Assembly: GCA_947479185.1 (NCBI GenBank)
Contig: CANJYY010000041.1
Location: forward strand, 1 to 12,544
DNA from: Caulobacteraceae bacterium
GTDB taxonomy: Bacteria; Pseudomonadota; Alphaproteobacteria; Caulobacterales; Caulobacteraceae
Length of the DNA: 12,544 nucleotides
Direction of reading: 5' to 3'
Below the pieces are notes generated by a model. The model had not been told where the DNA came from, did no database searches, and saw nothing but the letters and a program-made list of their open reading frames with translations. Shown here in pieces: positions 1 to 6,916 of this stretch. Position numbers and translations under genes: made by a program. Within the stretch, counting starts at the first letter, position 1, and every line of letters starts with the position of its first letter.

Positions 1-28
1 CTGCACCGCAACGCCGGTAGCCCCCTCA

Positions 29-67
29 GTCAGCCCTTCGGGCTGACAGCTCCCCCGGAGGGGGAGC
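29..67. repeat. tandem double-hairpin intergenic element
   Basis: Two perfect hairpins stand side by side, one base apart. Positions 29-47 have arms GTCAGCCC/GGGCTGAC around loop TTC, and 49-67 have arms GCTCCCCC/GGGGGAGC around loop GGA. Each has an 8-bp stem and a 3-base loop. They lie 33 bases beyond the stop codon of the minus-strand SDR gene, so they would form near the 3' end of its mRNA and could stop transcription or protect the transcript. There is no T-run, so a classical intrinsic terminator is not clear. The shape and wording resemble short palindromic intergenic repeats common in Caulobacterales genomes; that link is from memory and was not searched. Confidence 0.6.
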
Positions 68-99
68 ATCCGCAGCTGCGCACCCGGTGACAGGGAACC

Positions 100-873
100 C
101 TACCGCCCGCTCTGGCCGTCATCGACGCGGATCGTCGAGCCGGTGACGAAGTCCGAGGCCGGCGAGACGAGGAACAGCAGGGCGCTGTCCAGCTGCGCAG
201 GGTCGCCCAGACGTTTGCGCGGGAAGTGCTGGCTGATGTCGCCGATGCGCGAGAGCATGCCGTCCATCATCTCCGAGGCGAAGGCCCCCGGCGCGATGGC
301 GTTGACGTTGATGTTGGCGCTGGACCATTCGACGGCCAGGGCCTCGGTCATGCGCACGACGGCCGACTTGGTGATCGAATAGAGGGCCGCGCCGTTGCCG
401 CTGTATTCGAAGGCGGCGACCGAGGCGATGTTGACGATCCGGCCGGGTTTCTTCGCCGCGATCAGGCGGCGGGCGACCTCGCAGCAGAGGATGTAGGGCG
501 CGCGCAGGTTCACGCCGATGACCCGGTCAATCAGGTCGACCGACATCTTCACGGCCCGCTGGGCGTCCGGGATGCCGGCGTTGTTGACCAGGATGGTCAC
601 CGTGCCGAAGGCCTCCTCGGCCTTGGCGACCACGTCCAGTAACTGGTCGGCGTCGGTCACGTCCAGCTCCAGAGCAAGGGCCTCGCCGCCGTCGGCGCGG
701 ATCTCGGCGGCCAGGGCTTCGAGCCGGTCGAGCCGGCGGGCGGTCAGCACGACCTTGGCGCCGCACTTGGCCAGGGTTTTGGCGAAGCGCACGCCGAGGC
801 CAGAGGAGGCGCCGGTGACGAGCGCCACCTGGCCGGTCAGGTCGGTGGAGACGTTGGGGATCGGATAGGTCAT
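100..873 (-). CDS. SDR family NAD(P)-dependent oxidoreductase
   Basis: A classical short-chain dehydrogenase/reductase of 257 residues, the usual length for the family, probably cytosolic. The sequence shows the nucleotide-binding TGASSGLG at residues 20-27, NNAG at 97-100, structural Asn122, catalytic Ser151, and the YSITK motif with Tyr165 and Lys169, followed by a PG motif at 195-196. Arg46-Arg47 just after the second beta strand suggests NADP(H) preference (inference). It likely interconverts a hydroxyl and a keto group, perhaps on a hydroxyacyl-CoA; the substrate cannot be read from the sequence. It starts 24 bases after the stop of the upstream phosphotransferase gene on the same strand, so the two are probably one operon. 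The Shine-Dalgarno is weak (AAAG-like), which fits translation after the upstream gene. A double hairpin lies just downstream. Confidence 0.93.
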   Translation of the reverse strand: MTYPIPNVSTDLTGQVALVTGASSGLGVRFAKTLAKCGAKVVLTARRLDRLEALAAEIRADGGEALALELDVTDADQLLDVVAKAEEAFGTVTILVNNAGIPDAQRAVKMSVDLIDRVIGVNLRAPYILCCEVARRLIAAKKPGRIVNIASVAAFEYSGNGAALYSITKSAVVRMTEALAVEWSSANINVNAIAPGAFASEMMDGMLSRIGDISQHFPRKRLGDPAQLDSALLFLVSPASDFVTGSTIRVDDGQSGR

Positions 874-897
874 GGGCGGTCTTTCAGGGTCTGAAGA

Positions 898-1953
898 TCA
901 GTCGCGGCCTTCGAGGATCTCGAGGGCCTGCCTGGCGAGGTGGGGTGTGCCGTTCTCGGCGGGGCGATCGCTGGCGGCGTTGCCGGCCAGGATGCGGCGG
1001 TAGACGCCCTGCGAGATCGAGGCGAGGCGGAAGATCGAGAAGGCCATGTAGAACGGCCAGTCCTCGATCGGCCCGCGGCCCATCCGCTTGCACCAGGCGG
1101 CCACGTAGTCCGCTTCCGTCGGGATGCCGCTGGCGGCGAAGTCCACGCCCTGCAGCGTGCCCCAGGACGGCGAATGCGAGCGCCAGAGGAACGCGTTGTA
1201 GGCGATGTCGGCCAGCGGGTTGCCGATGGTCGACAGCTCCCAGTCAAGCACCGCAATCAGCTTCGGCTCGGTCGGGTGGAACATGACGTTCTCCAGCCGG
1301 TAGTCGCCGTGGGCGATGGAGACCGGATCCTCTTTCGGGATGCGGCCGGGCAGCTGGGCGATCAGCGCCTCCATCTCCGGGATCGGCTCGCTCTCGGCGC
1401 CGCGATACTGCTTGGTCCAGCGGCTGACCTGGCGCTCGAAGTAGCCGCCGGCCCTGCCGAAGTCGCCGAGGCCGGCGGCGACGAAGTCGACCTTGTGCAG
1501 CTTCGCCAGCGTGGCGTTGAGATCGTCGTAGATCGCCGTGCGTTCGGCCGGCGTCATCCCGGGCAGGGTCGCGTCGCGGAAGATGCGGCCCTCGAGATAG
1601 TCCATGACGTAGAAGGCCGTGCCGATGACCGCCTCGTCCATGCACAGGGCGCGCATCTTCGGCACCGGCACCCGGCCGTCGAGCGCCTTCATCACCTTGT
1701 ACTCGCGGTCGACCTGGTGGGCGCTGGCCAGCAGCACGCCCGGCGGCTTCTTGCGCAGGACGTAGAGGCGCGGGCCGTCGGCGGTCTGGGTCGTCAGCAG
1801 GAAGGTCGGGTTCGAGGCGCCGCCCTGGAACTGCTGGACGACCATGGCGTCGCCGAAATTCTCGACCTCGCGGCGCAGCCAGGCCTCCAGCGGCGCCGGG
1901 TCGAAGTAGTGGGCCGGGGTCACGTCGCGGACCGGGGGTGCGGAGGTGGTCAT
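898..1953 (-). CDS. phosphotransferase family protein (APH fold, ACAD10/11-like kinase)
   Basis: A 351-residue aminoglycoside-phosphotransferase/choline-kinase-fold protein of the type found with acyl-CoA dehydrogenases. Visible motifs are a Gly-rich nucleotide loop near QGGAS (43-47), a beta-strand Lys pair at 68-69 (VLRKKP), the catalytic loop HGDYRLEN at 215-222 with Asp217 as likely base, and the metal-binding DWE at 237-239 followed by STIGNPLAD. Family knowledge: ACAD10/11 N-terminal domains and bacterial LvaA phosphorylate 4-hydroxyacyl-CoA. An antibiotic-resistance role is unlikely given the neighbours. I chose ATG 1953 because GAGGA (1961-1965) sits 7 bases upstream. An in-frame ATG at 1980 would add nine residues and also has a GGAGGG, but at about 10 bases. 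The frame stays open much further upstream, but that part is a shadow of the divergent hydratase gene. First gene of a probable operon with the SDR. Confidence 0.9.
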   Translation of the reverse strand: MTTSAPPVRDVTPAHYFDPAPLEAWLRREVENFGDAMVVQQFQGGASNPTFLLTTQTADGPRLYVLRKKPPGVLLASAHQVDREYKVMKALDGRVPVPKMRALCMDEAVIGTAFYVMDYLEGRIFRDATLPGMTPAERTAIYDDLNATLAKLHKVDFVAAGLGDFGRAGGYFERQVSRWTKQYRGAESEPIPEMEALIAQLPGRIPKEDPVSIAHGDYRLENVMFHPTEPKLIAVLDWELSTIGNPLADIAYNAFLWRSHSPSWGTLQGVDFAASGIPTEADYVAAWCKRMGRGPIEDWPFYMAFSIFRLASISQGVYRRILAGNAASDRPAENGTPHLARQALEILEGRD

Positions 1954-2106
1954 GTCGGAGTCCTCGTTCGCCGGCACCATGGCCGCTTTCCCCTCCGGCG
2001 CCACAAGCCCTTCCGTCGGGGACGGCCATTTTCCCGATTGAGACGGCCCGCGCGGGCGCGCATCCTGTGGTGAAACAAGGCCGGAAACCGGCGTGGGGAA
2101 ACGAAC
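1954..2106. promoter_or_regulatory. divergent intergenic region between kinase and hydratase genes
   Basis: About 150 bases separate the start codons of the minus-strand kinase gene and the plus-strand enoyl-CoA hydratase gene, so promoters for both must lie here. I see no convincing -35/-10 pair. A small perfect hairpin (GCCGG-AAA-CCGGC, 2080-2092) lies directly before the hydratase Shine-Dalgarno-like GGGGAAA. Its meaning is unknown. Confidence 0.4.
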
Positions 2107-2910
2107 ATGAGCCAGGACGCCGCCGCCGAGAGCGTGACCTACGAGGTCGTCGACCATGTCGCCACCATCACCCTGAATCGGCCCGACCAGCGCAACGCGC
2201 TGAACTTCGACGCCTATGACCGGCTGGAAGCGGCCTTCCGCCGGGCGGTGACCGACAGCGAGGCGCGCTGCGTGATCGTCACCGGCGCCGACCCGGCCTT
2301 CTGCTCCGGCGACGACGTGCGCGAGATCATGGCCGGGCCCAAGGCCGTGTCGAAGGACCGCTCGCCGGTCGTGCGGCACAGGCCGACCCCGGCGGCCATG
2401 GCGGCGCTGGAGTGCGACAAGCCGGTGATCGCGGCCGTCAACGGCCCGGCCGTCGGCTGGGGCATGGAGCTGGCGCTCTATGCCGACATCCGCCTCGCCT
2501 CGGAGAAGGCCCGCTTCAGCGAGATGTTCATCAAGCGCGGCCTGGTCTGCGACGTGGGGGGCTTCTACCGCCTGCCCTCGATCGTCGGCCCGGCCAAGGC
2601 GGCCGAGCTGCTGTTCACCGGCGACATCATCGACGCGGCCGAGGCGCTGCGCATCGGGCTGGTCAGCGAGGTCACGCCGCACGAGGACCTGATGACCCGC
2701 GCCCGGGCGATGGCCGCCCGCATCGCCTGCAACCCGCCGCTGGCCCTCCGCTACATGAAGGAGGGCCTGCGCCGCGGGACCTATGGCGATCCGCGCGACC
2801 TCGGCGGCTGGGCCATCGAGACCATCCGCGCCCTGATGAACACCGAGGACCACAAGGAGGGCGTGGCCAGCTTCCTCGAGAAACGTCCTCCGGTGTTCAG
2901 CGGGCGCTGA
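2107..2910 (+). CDS. enoyl-CoA hydratase/isomerase family protein (crotonase fold)
   Basis: A 267-residue crotonase-superfamily protein, normal in length. Such enzymes hydrate or isomerise enoyl-CoA thioesters in beta-oxidation. The sequence shows the first oxyanion-hole segment AFCSGDDV (65-71 and the next residue) and the second around GWGMELAL (117-124). Glu121 aligns with rat enoyl-CoA hydratase Glu144. The position of the second catalytic Glu (rat Glu164) holds Phe141 in FSEMFIKRG, so simple hydratase activity is uncertain; isomerase, lyase or another crotonase reaction is possible. The C-terminal TGDIIDAAEALRIGLVSEV is typical of the family. The start is ATG 2107 with GGGGAAA about 7 bases upstream. 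It is divergent from the kinase/SDR pair and ends three bases before the convergent DUF2236 gene, leaving no room for a terminator between them. Confidence 0.92.
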   Translation: MSQDAAAESVTYEVVDHVATITLNRPDQRNALNFDAYDRLEAAFRRAVTDSEARCVIVTGADPAFCSGDDVREIMAGPKAVSKDRSPVVRHRPTPAAMAALECDKPVIAAVNGPAVGWGMELALYADIRLASEKARFSEMFIKRGLVCDVGGFYRLPSIVGPAKAAELLFTGDIIDAAEALRIGLVSEVTPHEDLMTRARAMAARIACNPPLALRYMKEGLRRGTYGDPRDLGGWAIETIRALMNTEDHKEGVASFLEKRPPVFSGR

Positions 2911-2913
2911 GGC

Positions 2914-3849
2914 TCAGGCCGTGGCGGGTTCGGCGCTGTCCGGCATCGCCGCGGCGCGGGCCGCCAGCAGGCGCGCCTGCTCAGCCTTGCCGCGGTAGAG
3001 GAAGTTGGCCGGCAGGCCGAGGCGCAGGCTGGCGTCGCTGGGCGGCGAGCCGGGAATGGCGATCCGGTCGGCCAGGGCCCCGGCCAGTTTCAGCGCGATG
3101 CGGTCGGCCGTCGTCAGGTCGTATTCCCGGCCCAGCGCCAGCTTCTGGCGCACGATCGGCGGCAGCAGCGACACCGACGCTCGGGCCAGCGCCCGGTGCA
3201 GCATCTTCGGCGTGCCCGGCGCGGCCTGGCCCGACTGGATGATGGTGAGGAACTCTCCGACGATCGGATGCGGCTCGAAGCGGTCGACCAGTCTGTCCAT
3301 CATGGCCAGGAAGTCGGCCGACGAGGTCGGCGAATGCTGCACGCCGTAGAGCCGCGCGACCGGGCCGGCCTCGCTGTAGAACCGGGTCTTCTCGGCTTCG
3401 GACAGGGGCGAGACGAAGCGGTCGTAGGCGTTGAGGAAGCCGTAGGCGGCCGTGGCGCTGACCCAGTCGAGCAGCTCCGGATCGAGCGCCTTGTAGGCCT
3501 CGCCCTTCGGCGTCTCGCCGTTGACGCGCGAGTGCATGTTGGTCACGCCCTGGATCACGCGGCGCGCCGCGCTCTGCGGGCCGTAGACCCCGACCATTGC
3601 CGCAACGCCCGTGCGCTTGGAGCGGCCGATCGGGTCGACCTTGTAGGTCGAGTGATCCCAGACGCCCGAGCGGATGCGGGCGTCGGCGAACTCCAGCAGC
3701 ACCGCCGCCACGCCCCCGACCGCGAGGGCGATCGGGTTCTTGTAGATGCGCCAGTGGACCGAGCCCGGGTCGGCGAGCGACGGCTCGCCGTCGGGATGGC
3801 GGAAGTCGATCTTCCAGCCGAGGTAGGATTGCATGTCGAGCATGGCCAT
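2914..3849 (-). CDS. oxygenase MpaB family protein (DUF2236)
   Basis: A 311-residue protein with the layout of DUF2236, the family of fungal MpaB and distantly of rubber oxygenase Lcp, where characterised members are heme-dependent oxygenases. Seen here are an N-terminal segment with a hydrophobic stretch near 39-52 (NPIALAVGGVAAVLLEF), the region RRVIQGVTNMHSRVNG at about 96-111 with His106 as a candidate heme ligand, then YKALDPELLDWV (119-130) and PLSEAEKTRFY (148-158), all typical of the family. The substrate is unknown; family members cleave or oxidise isoprenoid or lipid chains (inference for this gene). I chose ATG 3849, six bases after the monooxygenase stop. A GTG at 3858 would overlap that stop as GTGA and add three residues. 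Either way it is tightly coupled to the flavin monooxygenase upstream. Confidence 0.85.
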   Translation of the reverse strand: MAMLDMQSYLGWKIDFRHPDGEPSLADPGSVHWRIYKNPIALAVGGVAAVLLEFADARIRSGVWDHSTYKVDPIGRSKRTGVAAMVGVYGPQSAARRVIQGVTNMHSRVNGETPKGEAYKALDPELLDWVSATAAYGFLNAYDRFVSPLSEAEKTRFYSEAGPVARLYGVQHSPTSSADFLAMMDRLVDRFEPHPIVGEFLTIIQSGQAAPGTPKMLHRALARASVSLLPPIVRQKLALGREYDLTTADRIALKLAGALADRIAIPGSPPSDASLRLGLPANFLYRGKAEQARLLAARAAAMPDSAEPATA

Positions 3850-3854
3850 GGCGG

Positions 3855-5459
3855 TCACCGGCTGAGGGCGAAGCCGACGTAGCCGTCGGCGGCGATCTGG
3901 TCGCAGCGCTTTTTGTAGCCCTCGCCGACGTAGGGCATGAAGACGCGGGGTTTGCCGGGCACGTTGGCGCCCACGTACCAGGACGCCGCCCTGGGATAGA
4001 GCGTCTGATCGGCCTCTTCGTTCACATGAGCGACCCAGTCGTCCTGGGCCTGGGGCGTGGCTTCGATGAGGGCGGACTGGGTCTTCTGCACGTGCTGGAT
4101 GGCGTCGAAGATCCAGTCGACGTGCTGCTCGATCGAGTTGAGCATGTTGCTGAGCACCGAGGGGCTGCCCGGCCCGGTGACGGTGAACAGATTGGGGAAG
4201 CCCGCGATGGCCACGCCCAGATAGGTCTTGGGACCCTCGCTCCAGACATCGCGCAGGGCCACGCCGTCCCGGCCGCGGATGTCGATGTTGAGCAGGGCGC
4301 CGGTCATGGCGTCGAAGCCCAGGGCGTAGACGATGATGTCCGCCGGATACTCCGCTCCGGAGGTCCGCACGCCGGTCTCGGTGATCGCCTCGATCGGCGT
4401 CTCGCGCAGGTCGACGAGGGTGACGTTGTCGCGGTTGTAGGTGGCGAAGTAGTCGGTATCGACGCAGGCGCGCTTGGCCGCGATCGGAAAGCTGGTCGGA
4501 GTCAGTCGGGCGGCCAGGACCGGATCCTTGACGATCTCGCGGATCCTGGCCCGGACGAAGTCGGCCGCCGCGTCGTTGATCCGCTCGCTGCGCATCAGCT
4601 CCGGGATCATGGCGGCCGAGATCAGGCCGCCGCCGTTCCACAGCTGCTCGACCAGCGGCGCCAGCTCCTCGTCGCTCGGGACCCAGCCCTTGGGCGGCAG
4701 CGGAATCCCGGGCTCGCCGCTGTCCAGCAGCGACTTGTAGATCGGAAAGGCCTCGTTGAAGGCGGCGACTTCCTCGTCGGTCAGCGGCGTGTTGAGCGCC
4801 GGCAGGCTGAAGTTGGGCGTGCGCTGGAAGACCGTGACCTGGGCCGCGTCGGCGGCGATCAGCGGCATCGACTGGATGGCCGACGAGCCGGTGCCGATGA
4901 TGGCCACGCGCTTGCCCTTGAAGTCGACGCCGTCGTGCGGCCACTGGCCGGTGACGTAGGCCTTGCCCTTGAAGCTCGCGGCGCCGGGCAGATCGGGCAC
5001 GCGCGGCACCGACAGGCAGCCGGTGCCCATGATGCAGAAGCGGGCGTCGAACACCTGGCCCTTGTCGGTCTCGACGCGCCAGCGGCCGGTCTCTTCGTTG
5101 AACACGGCCGAGACCACCTTCGTCTCGAACAGGAAGGCCGGGCGCAGGTCGTAGCGATCCGCGACATGTTCGGCGTAGGCGAGGATTTCCGGCTGGGTCG
5201 CGTACTTCTCGCTCCAGCGCCAGCTGTCGCGCAGCTCATCCGACCAGGTGTAGGAATACAGCAGGCTGGGGATATCGCAGCGGGCGCCGGGGTAGCGGTT
5301 CCAGTACCAGGTGCCGCCGACGTCCTTGGCTGCGTCGACGCCCTGGACGGTGAAGCCCGCCTCGCGCAGCTTGTGAACCATGTAGAGGCCGGCGAATCCC
5401 GCGCCGACGACAACGGCGTCGACGGTGCGGATGGCGTCCGTGGAAGGCGCGCTGGTCAT
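3855..5459 (-). CDS. flavin-containing monooxygenase, Baeyer-Villiger type
   Basis: A 534-residue class B flavoprotein monooxygenase, close in length to type I Baeyer-Villiger enzymes such as phenylacetone monooxygenase. These use FAD and NADPH to convert ketones into esters or lactones. The sequence shows the FAD Rossmann motif GAGFAG (19-24), GGTWYWNRYPGARCD (48-62) with the conserved Asp62, the NADPH Rossmann motif GTGSSA (189-194), active-site Lys329-Arg330 matching the essential Arg of phenylacetone monooxygenase, and GFDAMTGAL (381-389). The fingerprint FxGxxxHxxxWP is present at 163-174 but has Val169 in place of His. The start ATG 5459 has GAGGA about 11 bases upstream. It is the first gene of a two-gene unit with the DUF2236 protein, and divergent from an acyl-CoA dehydrogenase. 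Baeyer-Villiger activity is likely but not certain because of the altered fingerprint. Confidence 0.92.
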   Translation of the reverse strand: MTSAPSTDAIRTVDAVVVGAGFAGLYMVHKLREAGFTVQGVDAAKDVGGTWYWNRYPGARCDIPSLLYSYTWSDELRDSWRWSEKYATQPEILAYAEHVADRYDLRPAFLFETKVVSAVFNEETGRWRVETDKGQVFDARFCIMGTGCLSVPRVPDLPGAASFKGKAYVTGQWPHDGVDFKGKRVAIIGTGSSAIQSMPLIAADAAQVTVFQRTPNFSLPALNTPLTDEEVAAFNEAFPIYKSLLDSGEPGIPLPPKGWVPSDEELAPLVEQLWNGGGLISAAMIPELMRSERINDAAADFVRARIREIVKDPVLAARLTPTSFPIAAKRACVDTDYFATYNRDNVTLVDLRETPIEAITETGVRTSGAEYPADIIVYALGFDAMTGALLNIDIRGRDGVALRDVWSEGPKTYLGVAIAGFPNLFTVTGPGSPSVLSNMLNSIEQHVDWIFDAIQHVQKTQSALIEATPQAQDDWVAHVNEEADQTLYPRAASWYVGANVPGKPRVFMPYVGEGYKKRCDQIAADGYVGFALSR

Positions 5460-5636
5460 GGCTGTTTCGTCCTCGAATGCGTGGAAGCGTGGCTAACGTG
5501 GCCCGCCTCTCGTTAGGCTTTGCGACGCACATTCAACACGGTTCCCCTGCGTACGAGGCAAGGACAATTTGACTGACGCAGGGTTTGCCCGCGCCTGCTG
5601 TTGGAAACCGCGCCCGAGCGCGGAGCGGAGGATGCG
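5460..5636. promoter_or_regulatory. divergent control region with inverted repeat CTAACG-N12-CGTTAG
   Basis: This 177-base gap separates the start codons of the minus-strand monooxygenase and the plus-strand acyl-CoA dehydrogenase, so it must hold both promoters. A perfect 6-base inverted repeat, CTAACG (5493-5498) and CGTTAG (5511-5516) with a 12-base spacer, has the spacing of a dimeric repressor operator. On the minus strand TTGAAT followed about 15 bases later by TAACGA could be a weak promoter overlapping the right arm. On the plus strand a TTGACT lies at 5569-5574 without a clear -10. All of this is suggestive only. Confidence 0.35.
5627..5631 (+). promoter_or_regulatory. Shine-Dalgarno deciding the acyl-CoA dehydrogenase start
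   Basis: GGAGG ends five bases before ATG 5637. The frame can also be opened at TTG 5601, twelve codons earlier, but that codon has no comparable site, so ATG 5637 is taken as the start. Confidence 0.75.
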
Positions 5637-6869
5637 ATGAAACTGGCCTGGAGCGACGATGACGCGCGGTTCGCCGACGAGGTTCGCGCCTTTCTCGACG
5701 AGAGTCTGACCCCGGACCTGCGCTCCGCCGGGTCGCGCATGACCAGCGTCTATGCCGACTACGAGACCGGCATGGCCTGGCAGAAGATCCTGCACCGCAA
5801 GGGTTGGGTGGCGCCCGCGTGGCCCGTCGAACATGGCGGCCGCGACTGGTCGATCACCCGCCGCTACATCTTCGCCAGCGAACTGGCGAAGGCCGGCGCG
5901 CCGCCGGTTTCGCCGATGGGCATCGGCATGTGCGGTCCCGTGCTGATCGGCTACGGCACGGACGAACAGAAAGCCCGCTACCTGCCGCGCATGCTGTCCG
6001 GCGAGGACTTCTGGTGCCAGGGCTATTCCGAGCCAGGGTCGGGGTCGGATCTGGCCACCCTGACCATGAGCGCGGTCGATGACGGCGACAGCTTCGTCTG
6101 CAACGGCCACAAGCTGTGGACGACGCACGCGGCCGTCGCCAACTGGATCTTCTGCCTGGTGCGGACCTCGACCGAGGACATCCCGCAGAAGGGCATCACC
6201 TTCCTGCTGATCGACATGACCACGCCCGGGGTGGAGGTGCAGCCGATCATCTCGCTGTCGGGCGAGCATATCCAGAACCATGTCTTCTTCACCGATGTGC
6301 GCGTGCCCAAGGCCAATGTCGTCGGGCCGGTCGGCAAGGGCTGGACCGTGGCCAAATACCTGATGCAGTTCGAGCGGGGCGGCAGCGTCGCCGCGCCGGG
6401 CATGAAGGTGCGGCTGCAGCGCATCGCCGCCATGCTGAAGGCCGAATTCGGCGCCGCCCCGGACCTCGACGGCGAGGGTCGCGCCCTGCTCTCGCAACTG
6501 GCCGAGGTCTCGACCCAGGTCGATGCGCTGGAGGCCATCGAGTCGACCGTGATGTCGAAACTGTCCGGCGGCGAGGCGCCCGGCGTGGAGTCGTCGATCC
6601 TCAAGACCGTCGGCACCGAGCTCAGCCAGCGAATCACCGAGGTCGCCCTGGCCGCGGCCGGCCTTTACGCCGTCGCGCACCAGCCGCACGCGGTGGCGGC
6701 CGGCGGGCCGACGCCGGGCTTCGTACCGCCGAATGATTTCAGCGCGGTGGGCCCGGGCTACAGCCACACCGTGGCGGCCAAATACCTCAACGACCGCGCC
6801 GGCAGCATCTACGCCGGGACCAACGAGATCCAGCGCAACATCATGGCCAAGGCGCTGCTGGGCCTCTGA
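5637..6869 (+). CDS. acyl-CoA dehydrogenase family protein
   Basis: A 410-residue FAD-dependent acyl-CoA dehydrogenase, normal in length, expected to introduce an alpha-beta double bond in an acyl-CoA. The sequence shows helical N-terminal segments, the FAD/substrate motif WCQGYSEPGSGSDLA (126-140), HKLWTT (158-163), the middle beta domain with GEHIQNHVFFTDVRVP (209-224), FERGG (245-249), and the C-terminal YAGTNEIQRNIMAKALLGL (392-410). The residue aligned with medium-chain dehydrogenase Glu376 is Ala393, so the base is probably elsewhere, as in isovaleryl/long-chain types; Glu246 is a candidate (inference). It could also be one subunit of a hetero-oligomer, as for some actinobacterial FadE pairs. 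It is divergent from the monooxygenase operon. ATG 5637 was chosen for its GGAGG. A small secreted-protein gene follows 47 bases later. Confidence 0.93.
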   Translation: MKLAWSDDDARFADEVRAFLDESLTPDLRSAGSRMTSVYADYETGMAWQKILHRKGWVAPAWPVEHGGRDWSITRRYIFASELAKAGAPPVSPMGIGMCGPVLIGYGTDEQKARYLPRMLSGEDFWCQGYSEPGSGSDLATLTMSAVDDGDSFVCNGHKLWTTHAAVANWIFCLVRTSTEDIPQKGITFLLIDMTTPGVEVQPIISLSGEHIQNHVFFTDVRVPKANVVGPVGKGWTVAKYLMQFERGGSVAAPGMKVRLQRIAAMLKAEFGAAPDLDGEGRALLSQLAEVSTQVDALEAIESTVMSKLSGGEAPGVESSILKTVGTELSQRITEVALAAAGLYAVAHQPHAVAAGGPTPGFVPPNDFSAVGPGYSHTVAAKYLNDRAGSIYAGTNEIQRNIMAKALLGL

Positions 6870-6916
6870 TTTCCCTTGTTCGCAGAAAGGTTTCGGCACG
6901 CGGCCCGGTTGGCGTT

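Noticed and set aside
898..1953. Reading the APH-fold gene as an aminoglycoside-resistance kinase.
   Set aside because: Its motifs and its SDR, crotonase and acyl-CoA dehydrogenase neighbours match the catabolic ACAD10/11-like branch, not resistance enzymes.
898..2853. A 651-residue minus-strand open frame that would fuse about 300 residues to the phosphotransferase N-terminus.
   Set aside because: The extra part runs antisense through the hydratase gene and across the intergenic region, has no recognisable domain, and a good start with GAGGA exists at 1953.
2914..4944. A 676-residue minus-strand open frame extending the DUF2236 gene upstream.
   Set aside because: The extension is an Arg-rich out-of-frame reading of the monooxygenase gene. 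The DUF2236 family begins at about 3849.
3597..5516. A 639-residue plus-strand open frame opposite the monooxygenase.
   Set aside because: Antisense shadow of a GC-rich gene; low-complexity composition and no motif, whereas the minus strand encodes a full flavoprotein.
5601..5636. TTG start adding twelve residues to the acyl-CoA dehydrogenase.
   Set aside because: No ribosome site for it, and ATG 5637 has GGAGG at ideal distance. The family N-terminus also begins near there.
5493..6899. A 468-residue minus-strand open frame opposite the acyl-CoA dehydrogenase.
   Set aside because: Antisense shadow; the plus strand carries all dehydrogenase motifs.
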